From assembly GCF_019900845.1 (NCBI RefSeq), contig NZ_CP074570.1, positions 4,650,001-4,714,000 on the forward strand: a stretch of 64,000 nt of DNA, given 5' to 3'. Positions 47,401 to 54,838 of this stretch are shown one piece after another. This DNA comes from Paraneptunicella aestuarii. Its GTDB lineage: Bacteria; Pseudomonadota; Gammaproteobacteria; Enterobacterales; Alteromonadaceae. Every line of letters starts with the position of its first letter. The first letter of the stretch is position 1. The translations under genes were made by a program, and so were the position numbers. The notes below the pieces were generated by a model. It saw nothing but the letters and a program-made list of their open reading frames with translations, had not been told where the DNA came from and ran no database searches.

Positions 47401-47593
47401 AGAAGCTCGCTTGCTAATCCAGGCAATTGAACATATGGCTCATGGATTGAAAATGAAAATAGTGGCTGAAGGTGTGGAGAATACTCAGCAAAGCTCGATT
47501 TTAGAGGAGCTGAACATTGATTATCTGCAAGGGTTCCTGTTTTATCGCCCGATGCCAGCAAAGGAATTTATACGGTTGTTAGAGCGCGATTAA
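44468..47593 (+). CDS. Soluble AmiC-like ligand sensor fused to PAS-GGDEF-EAL
   Basis: 1041 residues. Residues 1-380 form an AmiC/UrtA-like periplasmic-binding fold (VKIGLMAPLTGLVQLYG; RLGGVLGRPLELV; YEWPRGSIDAAK) but there is no signal peptide or membrane helix, so it binds its ligand in the cytosol, as AmiC does. After a region of about 110 unassigned residues, a PAS domain (about 495-600), GGDEF (FGGDEFLIL, 693-697; LDLDAFKFIND intact) and EAL (EALCRW, 822-824; IDDFGTGYSS, AEGVEN intact) follow. Both cyclic-di-GMP synthesis and hydrolysis sites look competent. Amide- or urea-type ligands are typical of this fold; the actual ligand is unknown. Confidence 0.88.
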   Translation: MKKDVPVKIGLMAPLTGLVQLYGPEISHAGIIACNQINRLGGVLGRPLELVIGDDGSLPDTAVPCALKLIEEDGCDAIIGNLLSNSRIAVNYEVANYKKIPYLNFSFYEGSISGRYFFNFAALPNQQIDKMVPYMAERFGPKFYFAGSNYEWPRGSIDAAKSALNDYGGEIVGEEYFEFGTSDFHPLLEKVKRSGADVFVPYFAGHDQINLLTQFTQLGLKEKITVVMGHYDEAMVSNLSEHVREGFYSSNTYFMSIDTEKNHQYLKELAQLPDVNGIWPNGNGILTNFGEGTYNCVMAYANAVNLAGTTEPEAVVEALLHIQVNGLQGTLHMEPSTHHSSVNSYLSRCLPNGQFEIIESFGEIEPRIPARYLDSFSVKAEDSADKFKEEPSSWHILGIVKINKSTTGEILSALYSNVENALLIELAKNEEVIQLLKTNEVRCVIRSPEHLIRKGLGDKVKFELLTNESSVAEIAIFTNFQIHNHSTLGLAFDTADIAIIVTSDKGKILNANKTAVKLFGYPHEEMKNHSVNLLIPPRFRVRHSEYIAKFVDSAQNEKAMSLRSELYGYKRDGSEFPMTASIAKITSAGETKLIVTIRDITHQKSYESQLIWSATHDALTQLPNRALIRERIEKALERSSSSNKPVILMFLDLDAFKFINDNYGHDFGDLLLKEMSVRLINTARPGDTVARFGGDEFLILCERSTEDIEDMSRFIESIVRIMRQPVVINGIEIHTSASIGVAMGYGGTHSPDDLLKNADVAMYSAKEKGRDGWMQYDSQLHEQSRLQVKVAKELTSAISEGKLTMYLQPIVDMKKVRIVGAEALCRWQDDDQMISPAIFIPIAEMTGLIKKVGLFAFEEVCKLLHAWHDKVEIGELEYISLNVSAFQLDDINLPETFKAIAERYKVHPKNILLEVTETAIVQNFKSGISVLQKLGDMGFSLAIDDFGTGYSSLGQLIKLPVDKIKIDKMFVDDVATKEEARLLIQAIEHMAHGLKMKIVAEGVENTQQSSILEELNIDYLQGFLFYRPMPAKEFIRLLERD

Positions 47594-47635
47594 CCGACAG
47601 ATTGCTTATGCACAGCCCATGTGTACTAGCTCATG

Positions 47636-49324
47636 CTACTTAACGTCCATAGAGCCAAGAGCAATCGGCTTCGGCTTCCCATAGTAGTATCCTTGAACAT
47701 ATTCCACCGCCAGCTCTTCTGCAAACTTATGCTGTTCTTCCGTTTCAATGCCTTTAATAACCGTTTCGATGTTGAGAGTATGTAACATTTGTACAATACC
47801 CTTCAACTTCACTCTATCCCGTTTCAAATTGGACTGAATCAGATGAGGAGATGTTTTCACCAAACTAATGGGGAAATCGGTTAAACAAGAAATAGCTGAC
47901 ACTCCAGCACCAAAATTATCCAACGCCAAACGACAACCAAGATCAGCTATAGATTGCAAGCACTGACGACGCCTTCCCCCCCCCTGTAACAGCGCTTTTT
48001 CGTCGATCTCAAACACAACATGGCTGGCATCAACCTCATAGGTTCTCAGACAGTAGCAAATATGATCATAAAGGGTCTCATCAACCAATTGATGAGTAGA
48101 TAAATTAATAGAAATAAATTGAATACTGGCACGAGTCTGAAGATTAGGCAGAGTCGCGATAGCCATTTCAATCGACCAACGACCAATCTCCCATATCAAA
48201 CCGGTTTCTTCCGCAAAATTGATGAACTCTTTTGCCTCTAGTATCTGATCACTTTTGTGTAATCGCATTAACCCTTCATAGCCAGCGATATTGCGATTAG
48301 CAAGATGTTGTACGGGCTGAAAATGAACATCTATTTGCTGATTATAAAGCGCTTCTTTCAGAATTATTTCCATTACCGAGCTTTTTTCAAATTCAACCTG
48401 CATATCCTGTTGAAAAAAGCACACTTGATTGCGACCCGTTCTTTTCGCCCTATATAGCGCAATGTCCGCATGTCTCATTATATTGTCCAGATCATCATGA
48501 CCCTCAAGATCTGTAGCAATACCCACGCTTGCCGTTGCGTTTACCCTGCGTTTTCCAACATCAAAGGGTTCACTCAGCGACTTTACAATTCTACGAGCCA
48601 AATTACTGGCTTCATTGCCGGAAGACTTGCCACTCAAGAGAATCACAAACTCATCACCTCCCAATCGGGCAAAGACCTCGCTACCTCGAATAACTTTTTG
48701 CACTCGTTTCGCTACATGCTTCAATACCTCATCACCCACTGCATGTCCGCAGGAATCATTGATTTGCTTAAAGTGATCCAGGTCAAACATGATAATAGCA
48801 ATTTGGGTGTCTTTACGTTTGGCGTTGGAACGATATATGGCATAAGCCTGTTCGAACAGATAGCGATTGGCAAGCCCGGTTAGCGAGTCGCGCTCAGCAA
48901 TTTTCTTGGTCTCAACAAAATGTTGATGCTGGACTTTTTCCTCTTCAAAGCGGGTTTTGGCATGGGCAATGGCTCGTTTCAGCGCAGCAACGCTGATATT
49001 GCCCTTCACCAGAAAGTCTTGTGCGCCTTTACGGATACATTCTTGAGACAGTTCAATGTCTTCCGAATTACTCAACATAACAATAGGCGTCTCGTTTTTC
49101 ATCGGCGGCTTGCGTAACTCATCCAACAACAAAACGCCGTCACCGGGAGGCATTCGATAATCCAATAATACCAAATCGAAGGTATCCTGTTTAAGGTAAG
49201 ATAATCCTTGTTCCAGTGAATGAGCTTCAACAAACTCATGAGCAGGATCATCAGAGCGCAGTATTCGCTTTATATGCTCGCGATCAACCAGATCATCATC
49301 AACTATCAATATCTTCAACGTCAC
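47636..49324 (-). CDS. Response regulator with GGDEF and degenerate EAL
   Basis: 562 residues from GTG 49324 (MTLKILIVDDD), overlapping the end of the kinase gene by 26 bases; the longer open frame upstream lies inside the kinase. The receiver is intact (Asp9-11 cluster, phospho-acceptor Asp55 in VLLDYRMP, Lys107). GGDEF is intact (LGGDEFVILL, 222-226; MFDLDHFKQIND). The EAL domain is degenerate: EGL at 350-352, DNFGAG for DDFGTG at 469-474, VKTSP for the KIDxxF strand and IKGIET for AEGVET. It is therefore likely a phosphorylation-controlled diguanylate cyclase. A run of nine C (47976-47984) lies in the EAL part. Confidence 0.9.
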   Translation of the reverse strand: MTLKILIVDDDLVDREHIKRILRSDDPAHEFVEAHSLEQGLSYLKQDTFDLVLLDYRMPPGDGVLLLDELRKPPMKNETPIVMLSNSEDIELSQECIRKGAQDFLVKGNISVAALKRAIAHAKTRFEEEKVQHQHFVETKKIAERDSLTGLANRYLFEQAYAIYRSNAKRKDTQIAIIMFDLDHFKQINDSCGHAVGDEVLKHVAKRVQKVIRGSEVFARLGGDEFVILLSGKSSGNEASNLARRIVKSLSEPFDVGKRRVNATASVGIATDLEGHDDLDNIMRHADIALYRAKRTGRNQVCFFQQDMQVEFEKSSVMEIILKEALYNQQIDVHFQPVQHLANRNIAGYEGLMRLHKSDQILEAKEFINFAEETGLIWEIGRWSIEMAIATLPNLQTRASIQFISINLSTHQLVDETLYDHICYCLRTYEVDASHVVFEIDEKALLQGGGRRRQCLQSIADLGCRLALDNFGAGVSAISCLTDFPISLVKTSPHLIQSNLKRDRVKLKGIVQMLHTLNIETVIKGIETEEQHKFAEELAVEYVQGYYYGKPKPIALGSMDVK

Positions 49325-51629
49325 TGTCTCCGTTACTATTATTATTTTTTTGGGACATGATAGATTTCCAATGAACCGGCCAAATGATGCGCATTTCAGT
49401 GCCGTTTTTACCATCAGAATGAATAACGAGGGAGCCACCAAAATGGGCGAGAATTTTGCTGATAATAGCGAGCCCCATACCACTGCCTTCAACTTCATCT
49501 CTGGGCTTCAACGTTTGGAACATTTCCATTGCTTTTTCATGCAATTCGGGAGGAATACCCGGGCCATCATCAATAACACTAATCACATAATTTTTATGAT
49601 CTTTCTGACATTTTACGTTGATGTGACCAGTGTCTTTGTGATGATGTCGAATAGCGTTACTTAACAAATTGCGTAACACAATTTCAAAAGGAATTCGAGG
49701 TAGCGTTAGCTCGTACTCTTCAGCATCCAAAGTGAATTTGTTTGAGTTATCCAAGATATCGAAAATATCTTTTGCCAAGGTTCCCAGCTGAAAAGTTTGA
49801 TCGGTAAAATCCAACTTGGAAATACGCGAATAACTGAGTAAGTCATTCAGTAACCTTTTCATTCTGTCGCAACGATTTTTAAGAATTTCAAAGTGGTTTT
49901 TAGATGTTTCCGGCAAGATGTCGCCACAATCCTCTTCGATCCAACCGACAATGCTACCAATGGCATTCAGTGGCGATTTCAGATCATGGGAAGCGATATA
50001 GGCGAACTGATGTAAATCTTCATTACTTTTTTGCAGTTCTTCATTGCGTTTTTCCAAACGCTCGGTCAATTCGATCTCTTTGTCGATATCAACCACATAA
50101 GTCACAATAAACGACTTTTTGTTATCCGGTGAACGCACAATAGAGCACGACATCAAGCCCCAAATATGTTTACCTGCCTTATGCAGGAATAAACGAGGCT
50201 CTCTGGATTCCTTGGTTTTTCCTGTACGCAAGTCTTCCAGGGTTTTCTTCATGGCAGGGCGATGCTCTTCCACCAGCACATCACAAACATGCATGCCCAG
50301 TAATTCTTCTTTCTTGTAGCCAACACGTCTTGGTAAAGAAGGATTTACCTCAATGAAATAACCTTCCTGATCTTGAATAGCAAAACCCACAACTGAAGCA
50401 TTAATGGCCGTTTCAAACAGTGCCTGATTTTCTGCCAGCTTTTGTTCTACATTAACCAGTTCAGTGAGATCCTGAATAACACCGGTAAAAAAGGGTTGAT
50501 CGTTGGCGTTCCCCGCTGTGACTTTAAGCATAACCGGGAATATCTCGCCACTGCGCTTGCGTCCTTCCAATTTGCGCGATTTACCAATGGTTTTCCGTGT
50601 TCGCGTCAATTTGTACATCTTCATGTAGTCGTCGTGAGCTGAACGATGCGGCTCTGGCATAATGGCACTCACGTTTTGTCCAATTAACTCTTCCGGGTAA
50701 AAGCCAAACATAGGTAACACGGCCTGATTAGCCGACAGGACAATACCATTGGTATCAATAGTAATGATGGCATCTTGAACGGAACGAAACGTGGCCTGCA
50801 TTTTTTCATTGGCTAAATCAAGTTCTGCTTTACTTTCTTGCAACTTCTCCATACTCCAATGGTAAGCGTTGGCAAGCTGCCCGATTTCGTTCTTGGGCAA
50901 TCGCTTGGGAAGCACAAAATTGCCTGTTTTTACCGATTCCTGACAGGCATCAAGCAAAGCATTAATCGGTACATAGAGCTGATTTTTCAGCAAATAATGA
51001 ATAATGGCTCCAATCACTAACAAGTTAAGGAAAAAGAACAGCAGTGTGTAATTGGTAAACTCCATTTTTTCTTGCTGATATCGGTACATGTTGAAACTGA
51101 CAAAAACCACCCCTTTGGTTCCCGCCGGGCCAATCAAAGGGCCACTCAATTCTCTTAAAATAATTCGGGATTCAATGTGATTCTCGTCTCGAAACAGGGA
51201 AACAATCTCAGGTGTAAATAGCGTGGATTTGTATAGAGTATCAATAAGATTGGCTTGCTCTACATCGAATATTTCTGCGTAGTGCTTGTCTTTGAATTGG
51301 ATGTCACTAATGGCGATGGCTTTGCCTGAATGATCAAAGATTGCAATCATGTTGATGTCTTGACTGGCTGAAAAATTCTGCATCATGCGGCGCAATCGAG
51401 GCAAATTATCGACGGTCAAAATCTCGGTAGCATATTCAATACCATTGGCAATTTCGGTAATGCGCTCATTCGTTCTGCCTTCAATAGAGGAGTTAACAAA
51501 TCGATCTTGCCATAACAAAATTCCCAGATTGACCACTATCAAAACACAAATCAGTAATACCAACAGTGATCGGGTAATGGATCCTGTTATATAAGACTTG
51601 ATTTTCTGCACAAAAGATTGCGTTTCCAT
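49299..51629 (-). CDS. Membrane histidine kinase with two PAS domains
   Basis: 776 residues. Membrane helices at about 18-38 and 190-212 enclose an extracytoplasmic sensor of about 150 residues; a HAMP-like region (YVPINALLDAC) is followed by PAS 1 (AIITIDTNGIVLSANQAVL, about 285-400), PAS 2 (about 405-525), the dimerisation motif SHDLKSPLNAIG with His about 546, and the ATPase domain (LRNLLSNAIRHH, VIDDGPGIP, GSGMGLAI). It phosphorylates most likely the overlapping GGDEF response regulator. It starts 10 bases after the binding-protein gene, which may provide its ligand. Confidence 0.93.
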   Translation of the reverse strand: METQSFVQKIKSYITGSITRSLLVLLICVLIVVNLGILLWQDRFVNSSIEGRTNERITEIANGIEYATEILTVDNLPRLRRMMQNFSASQDINMIAIFDHSGKAIAISDIQFKDKHYAEIFDVEQANLIDTLYKSTLFTPEIVSLFRDENHIESRIILRELSGPLIGPAGTKGVVFVSFNMYRYQQEKMEFTNYTLLFFFLNLLVIGAIIHYLLKNQLYVPINALLDACQESVKTGNFVLPKRLPKNEIGQLANAYHWSMEKLQESKAELDLANEKMQATFRSVQDAIITIDTNGIVLSANQAVLPMFGFYPEELIGQNVSAIMPEPHRSAHDDYMKMYKLTRTRKTIGKSRKLEGRKRSGEIFPVMLKVTAGNANDQPFFTGVIQDLTELVNVEQKLAENQALFETAINASVVGFAIQDQEGYFIEVNPSLPRRVGYKKEELLGMHVCDVLVEEHRPAMKKTLEDLRTGKTKESREPRLFLHKAGKHIWGLMSCSIVRSPDNKKSFIVTYVVDIDKEIELTERLEKRNEELQKSNEDLHQFAYIASHDLKSPLNAIGSIVGWIEEDCGDILPETSKNHFEILKNRCDRMKRLLNDLLSYSRISKLDFTDQTFQLGTLAKDIFDILDNSNKFTLDAEEYELTLPRIPFEIVLRNLLSNAIRHHHKDTGHINVKCQKDHKNYVISVIDDGPGIPPELHEKAMEMFQTLKPRDEVEGSGMGLAIISKILAHFGGSLVIHSDGKNGTEMRIIWPVHWKSIMSQKNNNSNGDSDVEDIDS

Positions 51630-51638
51630 AGGGTCTCG

Positions 51639-52625
51639 TTAATTCTGCTTGGGAAGGTATTCAGGGCTGCTGTAAACGTTGGTGTTAATGTCTTGTGTAA
51701 AAGACGACATGGTTTCAGCCAAGTTGTTAAACACATTATTCAACTCCCCGGCTTCTCCTAACATTGTATGATTCAATGCCAAATCACCGGGGGTCATCCC
51801 TTCATAACCTTTAATAAATTCATCCGGGGGGGCATCAATATAATTAGCAATTTCGGTAAGAACCGATTCAGGATCTTTCTTTATTTCATCAATAATCTGA
51901 AACCATATAGCGACAAATATTTTCAGCTGTTCCCGTTTTTCATCCGTGATGTTTTTACGGGTAAGCAAGTTATCAACTACATCGCTTTTAATCTCTTTGG
52001 TCGTGAAAAGTATGTTCCCTGCCAGCTGTTCTGCTGTTTTTGACAATAAAGGTTCCCATAACACAGCAGCATCAACCTCTCTTCTCAACAACATCTCTCG
52101 ACCCAACTCATTACTCACATCAACAAGTTCAACCAGATCAGAGTCAATGCTATGTAAGCGCAAGGCTTCCATTAAAATGGTGTGACTGACAACCCCCACC
52201 TGACAGGCGACTTTTTTGCCAACAAGATCTTTGACACTTTTGATATCAGGTGCAGCAACGATGCCATCGGCACCTGATGAAATGTTGGTTATCAGAACAA
52301 CATGAATATCATCTTCCGTGATAGGCAATTGCATGACGTCCCACGAAGAAGAGTAGACAGCATCCAATTGCCCTCGCAGAAATGCTCGAGATGAATCTTC
52401 CATATTATCAAAACGATTTAACTGAACATTCAGTCCAGCCTGCTTAAAAAGCTCTTTGTATTCTGCATAGTAAATAATATCGAAGCCTGGCCACGGCGAA
52501 ATACCCACTCGCAAAGGTTCATCAACATCAACCCGGGAACACCCCTTGATGAATATTAGAGTTGCTATCAGCGTGACCTGTATAGCCCGCTTAAAGAGCT
52601 GATTTGTATACATCGCGACTCTCAC
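51639..52625 (-). CDS. Substrate-binding lipoprotein (NMT1/SsuA/ThiY type) paired with a kinase
   Basis: 328 residues with a leader ending TLIFIKGC (Cys29; Lys at -2 is unusual for a lipobox). The fold is the type II binding-protein family used for taurine, sulfonates, nitrate or thiamine precursors: VGISPWPGFDIIYYAEYKELF, GQLDAVYSSSWDVMQLP, and DAAVLWEPLLS. No permease or ATPase gene is nearby. Instead the histidine kinase starts 10 bases downstream and a GGDEF regulator follows, so it likely acts as a ligand sensor rather than a transporter component (inference). The ligand is unknown. Confidence 0.85.
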   Translation of the reverse strand: MRVAMYTNQLFKRAIQVTLIATLIFIKGCSRVDVDEPLRVGISPWPGFDIIYYAEYKELFKQAGLNVQLNRFDNMEDSSRAFLRGQLDAVYSSSWDVMQLPITEDDIHVVLITNISSGADGIVAAPDIKSVKDLVGKKVACQVGVVSHTILMEALRLHSIDSDLVELVDVSNELGREMLLRREVDAAVLWEPLLSKTAEQLAGNILFTTKEIKSDVVDNLLTRKNITDEKREQLKIFVAIWFQIIDEIKKDPESVLTEIANYIDAPPDEFIKGYEGMTPGDLALNHTMLGEAGELNNVFNNLAETMSSFTQDINTNVYSSPEYLPKQN

Positions 52626-52963
52626 TACTCCCCATTACTCCCACGACTCACATTACTTAACAGCTAATACCTGCAAACTGCATAGCTCCTGCTAATAACA
52701 ATGAGAACTTGTGTCCTTTTACACTCTGATTTACTTTTCCTGATAGCTTAAAGCGTAGGCAACTTGTTGTTATTTCTCCACCTAACTTGATTTTGAATTT
52801 CAATATTCCCCTTCCTTTTCATTTGAAACAGGGGGTAAAAAATGACTATTTTTAGGGATCGTTACGATGAATGCGGGATTCTGTGCGAGGGGAACACTGG
52901 TCAGCGATTTATTATTCAACGATAATAAAGCGGTTATTTCCATTATCACCCTGTTGAAATTCC
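52626..52963. promoter_or_regulatory. Divergent intergenic region, binding protein / TauE
   Basis: 338 bases between divergent genes. Promoters for the sensor operon (leftward) and the TauE gene (rightward) must lie here. One short frame of 27 codons (52842-52925, ATG behind AGGGGGT) is not convincing as a gene. No operator was recognised. Confidence 0.35.
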
Positions 52964-53695
52964 ATGTTTGATCTTACCTGGTGCTTAAGTGCTGTTGCAT
53001 TGTTGTTAGGCTGTACCGTACAAACCGCGGTTGGTTTTGGTATGGCACTGGTTGCAGCTCCAATCATTGTTGTGCTTAATCCACTTTGGGTGCCTTATGT
53101 TTTAGCCGTTACCGCATTAGTGCTCAGTTTGGGGAATACATGGAATCAACGCCAACATGTACAGTGGCGTCAAATCGTCCCTCCCATGATCAGCCGAATT
53201 CCTGGCACTATGCTCGGCACATGGATATTAATGACTTTAGACACAGAATGGCTGCAAATACTGGTCGCGGGGATGGTTATGCTGGCGATTTTAGTCACTC
53301 TAAAATTGAAACCTTTTCCATCAACGACAACCAATATGAGCATTGCAGGTTTTGTGTCGGGCATTACTGGAACCACAACCAGTATCGGCGGCCCCCCAAT
53401 GGCATTAGTCATGCAACACAGTGCAGGGCATCATGCCAGAGCCAATTTATCGGCATATTTTGTGTACAGCTGTATTGTGTCGTTAATTGGTTATATGACA
53501 ATGGATTTGATGACCACTGAATTATGGATTTCCTCGCTAACCATGATACCCATCGCCTGGCTAGGCTTTTATCTGGGCAAGCGTTTACGCCCTTGGGTAG
53601 ACAACCGCTTTCGCCCTGTCTTGTTAGCACTATGCGGTCTTTCAGCCAGTATTGCCTTGATTAACGCAGCGATGAGCATTGTTTTAGTGGCATGA
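52964..53695 (+). CDS. TauE/SafE-family membrane permease (TSUP)
   Basis: 243 residues with about 7-8 membrane helices. The internal repeat of the family shows as GFGMALVAAPIIVVLNPLWVP near residue 25 and GFVSGITGTTTSIGGPPMALV near residue 130, the latter matching the conserved Gly-rich loop. TSUP proteins export sulfite, sulfoacetate or related organic anions. The substrate is not determined by sequence. It lies next to the taurine/sulfonate-like binding protein but on the opposite strand. Confidence 0.9.
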   Translation: MFDLTWCLSAVALLLGCTVQTAVGFGMALVAAPIIVVLNPLWVPYVLAVTALVLSLGNTWNQRQHVQWRQIVPPMISRIPGTMLGTWILMTLDTEWLQILVAGMVMLAILVTLKLKPFPSTTTNMSIAGFVSGITGTTTSIGGPPMALVMQHSAGHHARANLSAYFVYSCIVSLIGYMTMDLMTTELWISSLTMIPIAWLGFYLGKRLRPWVDNRFRPVLLALCGLSASIALINAAMSIVLVA

Positions 53696-53706
53696 GCGGG
53701 ACTATT

Positions 53707-54663
53707 TCAAGCTTCCATTGCTTCCTTTAATTCATTGAAAATATTCATCAAGGCACTGCGAGTTTTTGCTTCACTTGGGGAATGCCCTACGTTGTCGAGG
53801 TACTGCAAGTGAGCACTTCCGTGAGCTTGAGCCAATGTCCAAGCTATATCAGGAGGACAAATCACATCTTCACGACCATGGACAATCCATAGTGGGATAG
53901 TTTGAATTGCAGCGATATTTTCCAAAATATAATTCGATGTAGGTAAAAAACATTTATTCGACAAAAAGTGGCACATAATGCTCGCTTTTGCATGTAACGA
54001 GCGTTTATCTTGCATCGTTAATTCGTTATACGCTGAAGGTATAGCCATTGAAACTGATGCCCAACAGATCCAACGATATGCCGCATTTAAACGAGTTTCG
54101 ACATCCTGATTTGCCAAATCTGAAGAATAGGTATGCAATAGCTCTTTACTGTCGTTCCATTCTCTATGCAAACTAAACTCACGCCACTGTTCCGGGTAGA
54201 ACCGACTGGCACCATCAGCCCGATATAACCACTGAGTATCTTGCTCTCGCCCCAGAAATACACCTCGTAGAATCATTCCCTGAACGCGCTGCGGATACTT
54301 TATTGCATAGGCAAGAGCCAAGGTACTTCCCCAACTTCCAGCAGTAATGTACCAACAATCTATATCAAAATATTCTCGAACACATTCGACATCGTCGATT
54401 AGCAATTGCAAATTATTCTCTCGTAACTCACCCAGAGGAGTGCTTTTCCCAGCCCCACGCTGGTCAATTAAAAGCACTCTGAAATAGCTAAAGTCGATAT
54501 AATCGATATGTTCAAGATTCACCCCTGAACCAGGGCCGCCATGCATAAACGCAACATATGGCCCCGATTGGTCATTCGCCGGGTGAGTCACTTCAATCAC
54601 ACGAATAGTATGGGTATCCGAAACCGGGATGAAATGATCTGTCATAGTGGTAGGCTGGGGCAT
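53707..54663 (-). CDS. pip: Prolyl aminopeptidase (alpha/beta hydrolase, S33)
   Basis: 318 residues. The oxyanion motif HGGPGSG at about 41-47, DQRGAGKSTP, the nucleophile elbow AGSWGSTLALAYA (Ser), and the late IVHGREDVICPP (Asp) and GHSP (His) are the S33 proline iminopeptidase signatures. It removes N-terminal proline from peptides in the cytosol. The protein has a complete catalytic triad. It converges with the TauE gene, with only 11 bases between stops. Confidence 0.9.
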   Translation of the reverse strand: MPQPTTMTDHFIPVSDTHTIRVIEVTHPANDQSGPYVAFMHGGPGSGVNLEHIDYIDFSYFRVLLIDQRGAGKSTPLGELRENNLQLLIDDVECVREYFDIDCWYITAGSWGSTLALAYAIKYPQRVQGMILRGVFLGREQDTQWLYRADGASRFYPEQWREFSLHREWNDSKELLHTYSSDLANQDVETRLNAAYRWICWASVSMAIPSAYNELTMQDKRSLHAKASIMCHFLSNKCFLPTSNYILENIAAIQTIPLWIVHGREDVICPPDIAWTLAQAHGSAHLQYLDNVGHSPSEAKTRSALMNIFNELKEAMEA

Positions 54664-54838
54664 GATTTGTGTGAAGTCCGATTATTCAAATCAAAAAATT
54701 GATGCTATCAATCTCCTTTGGAATAACAAGTTAGCATTGGCAGAAAAAAGCCCGCAACGACATATAAAAATATAAAGCGGGCAATGCCTCAGGAGGAAAT
54801 CGATAGCAAACCGTTATGAGCCTTCATTTTACGATACG

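Noticed and set aside
52842..52925. 27-codon frame behind AGGGGGT
   Set aside because: The ribosome site is plausible but the peptide has no signal, motif or repeat to support it; too short to claim without conservation data.
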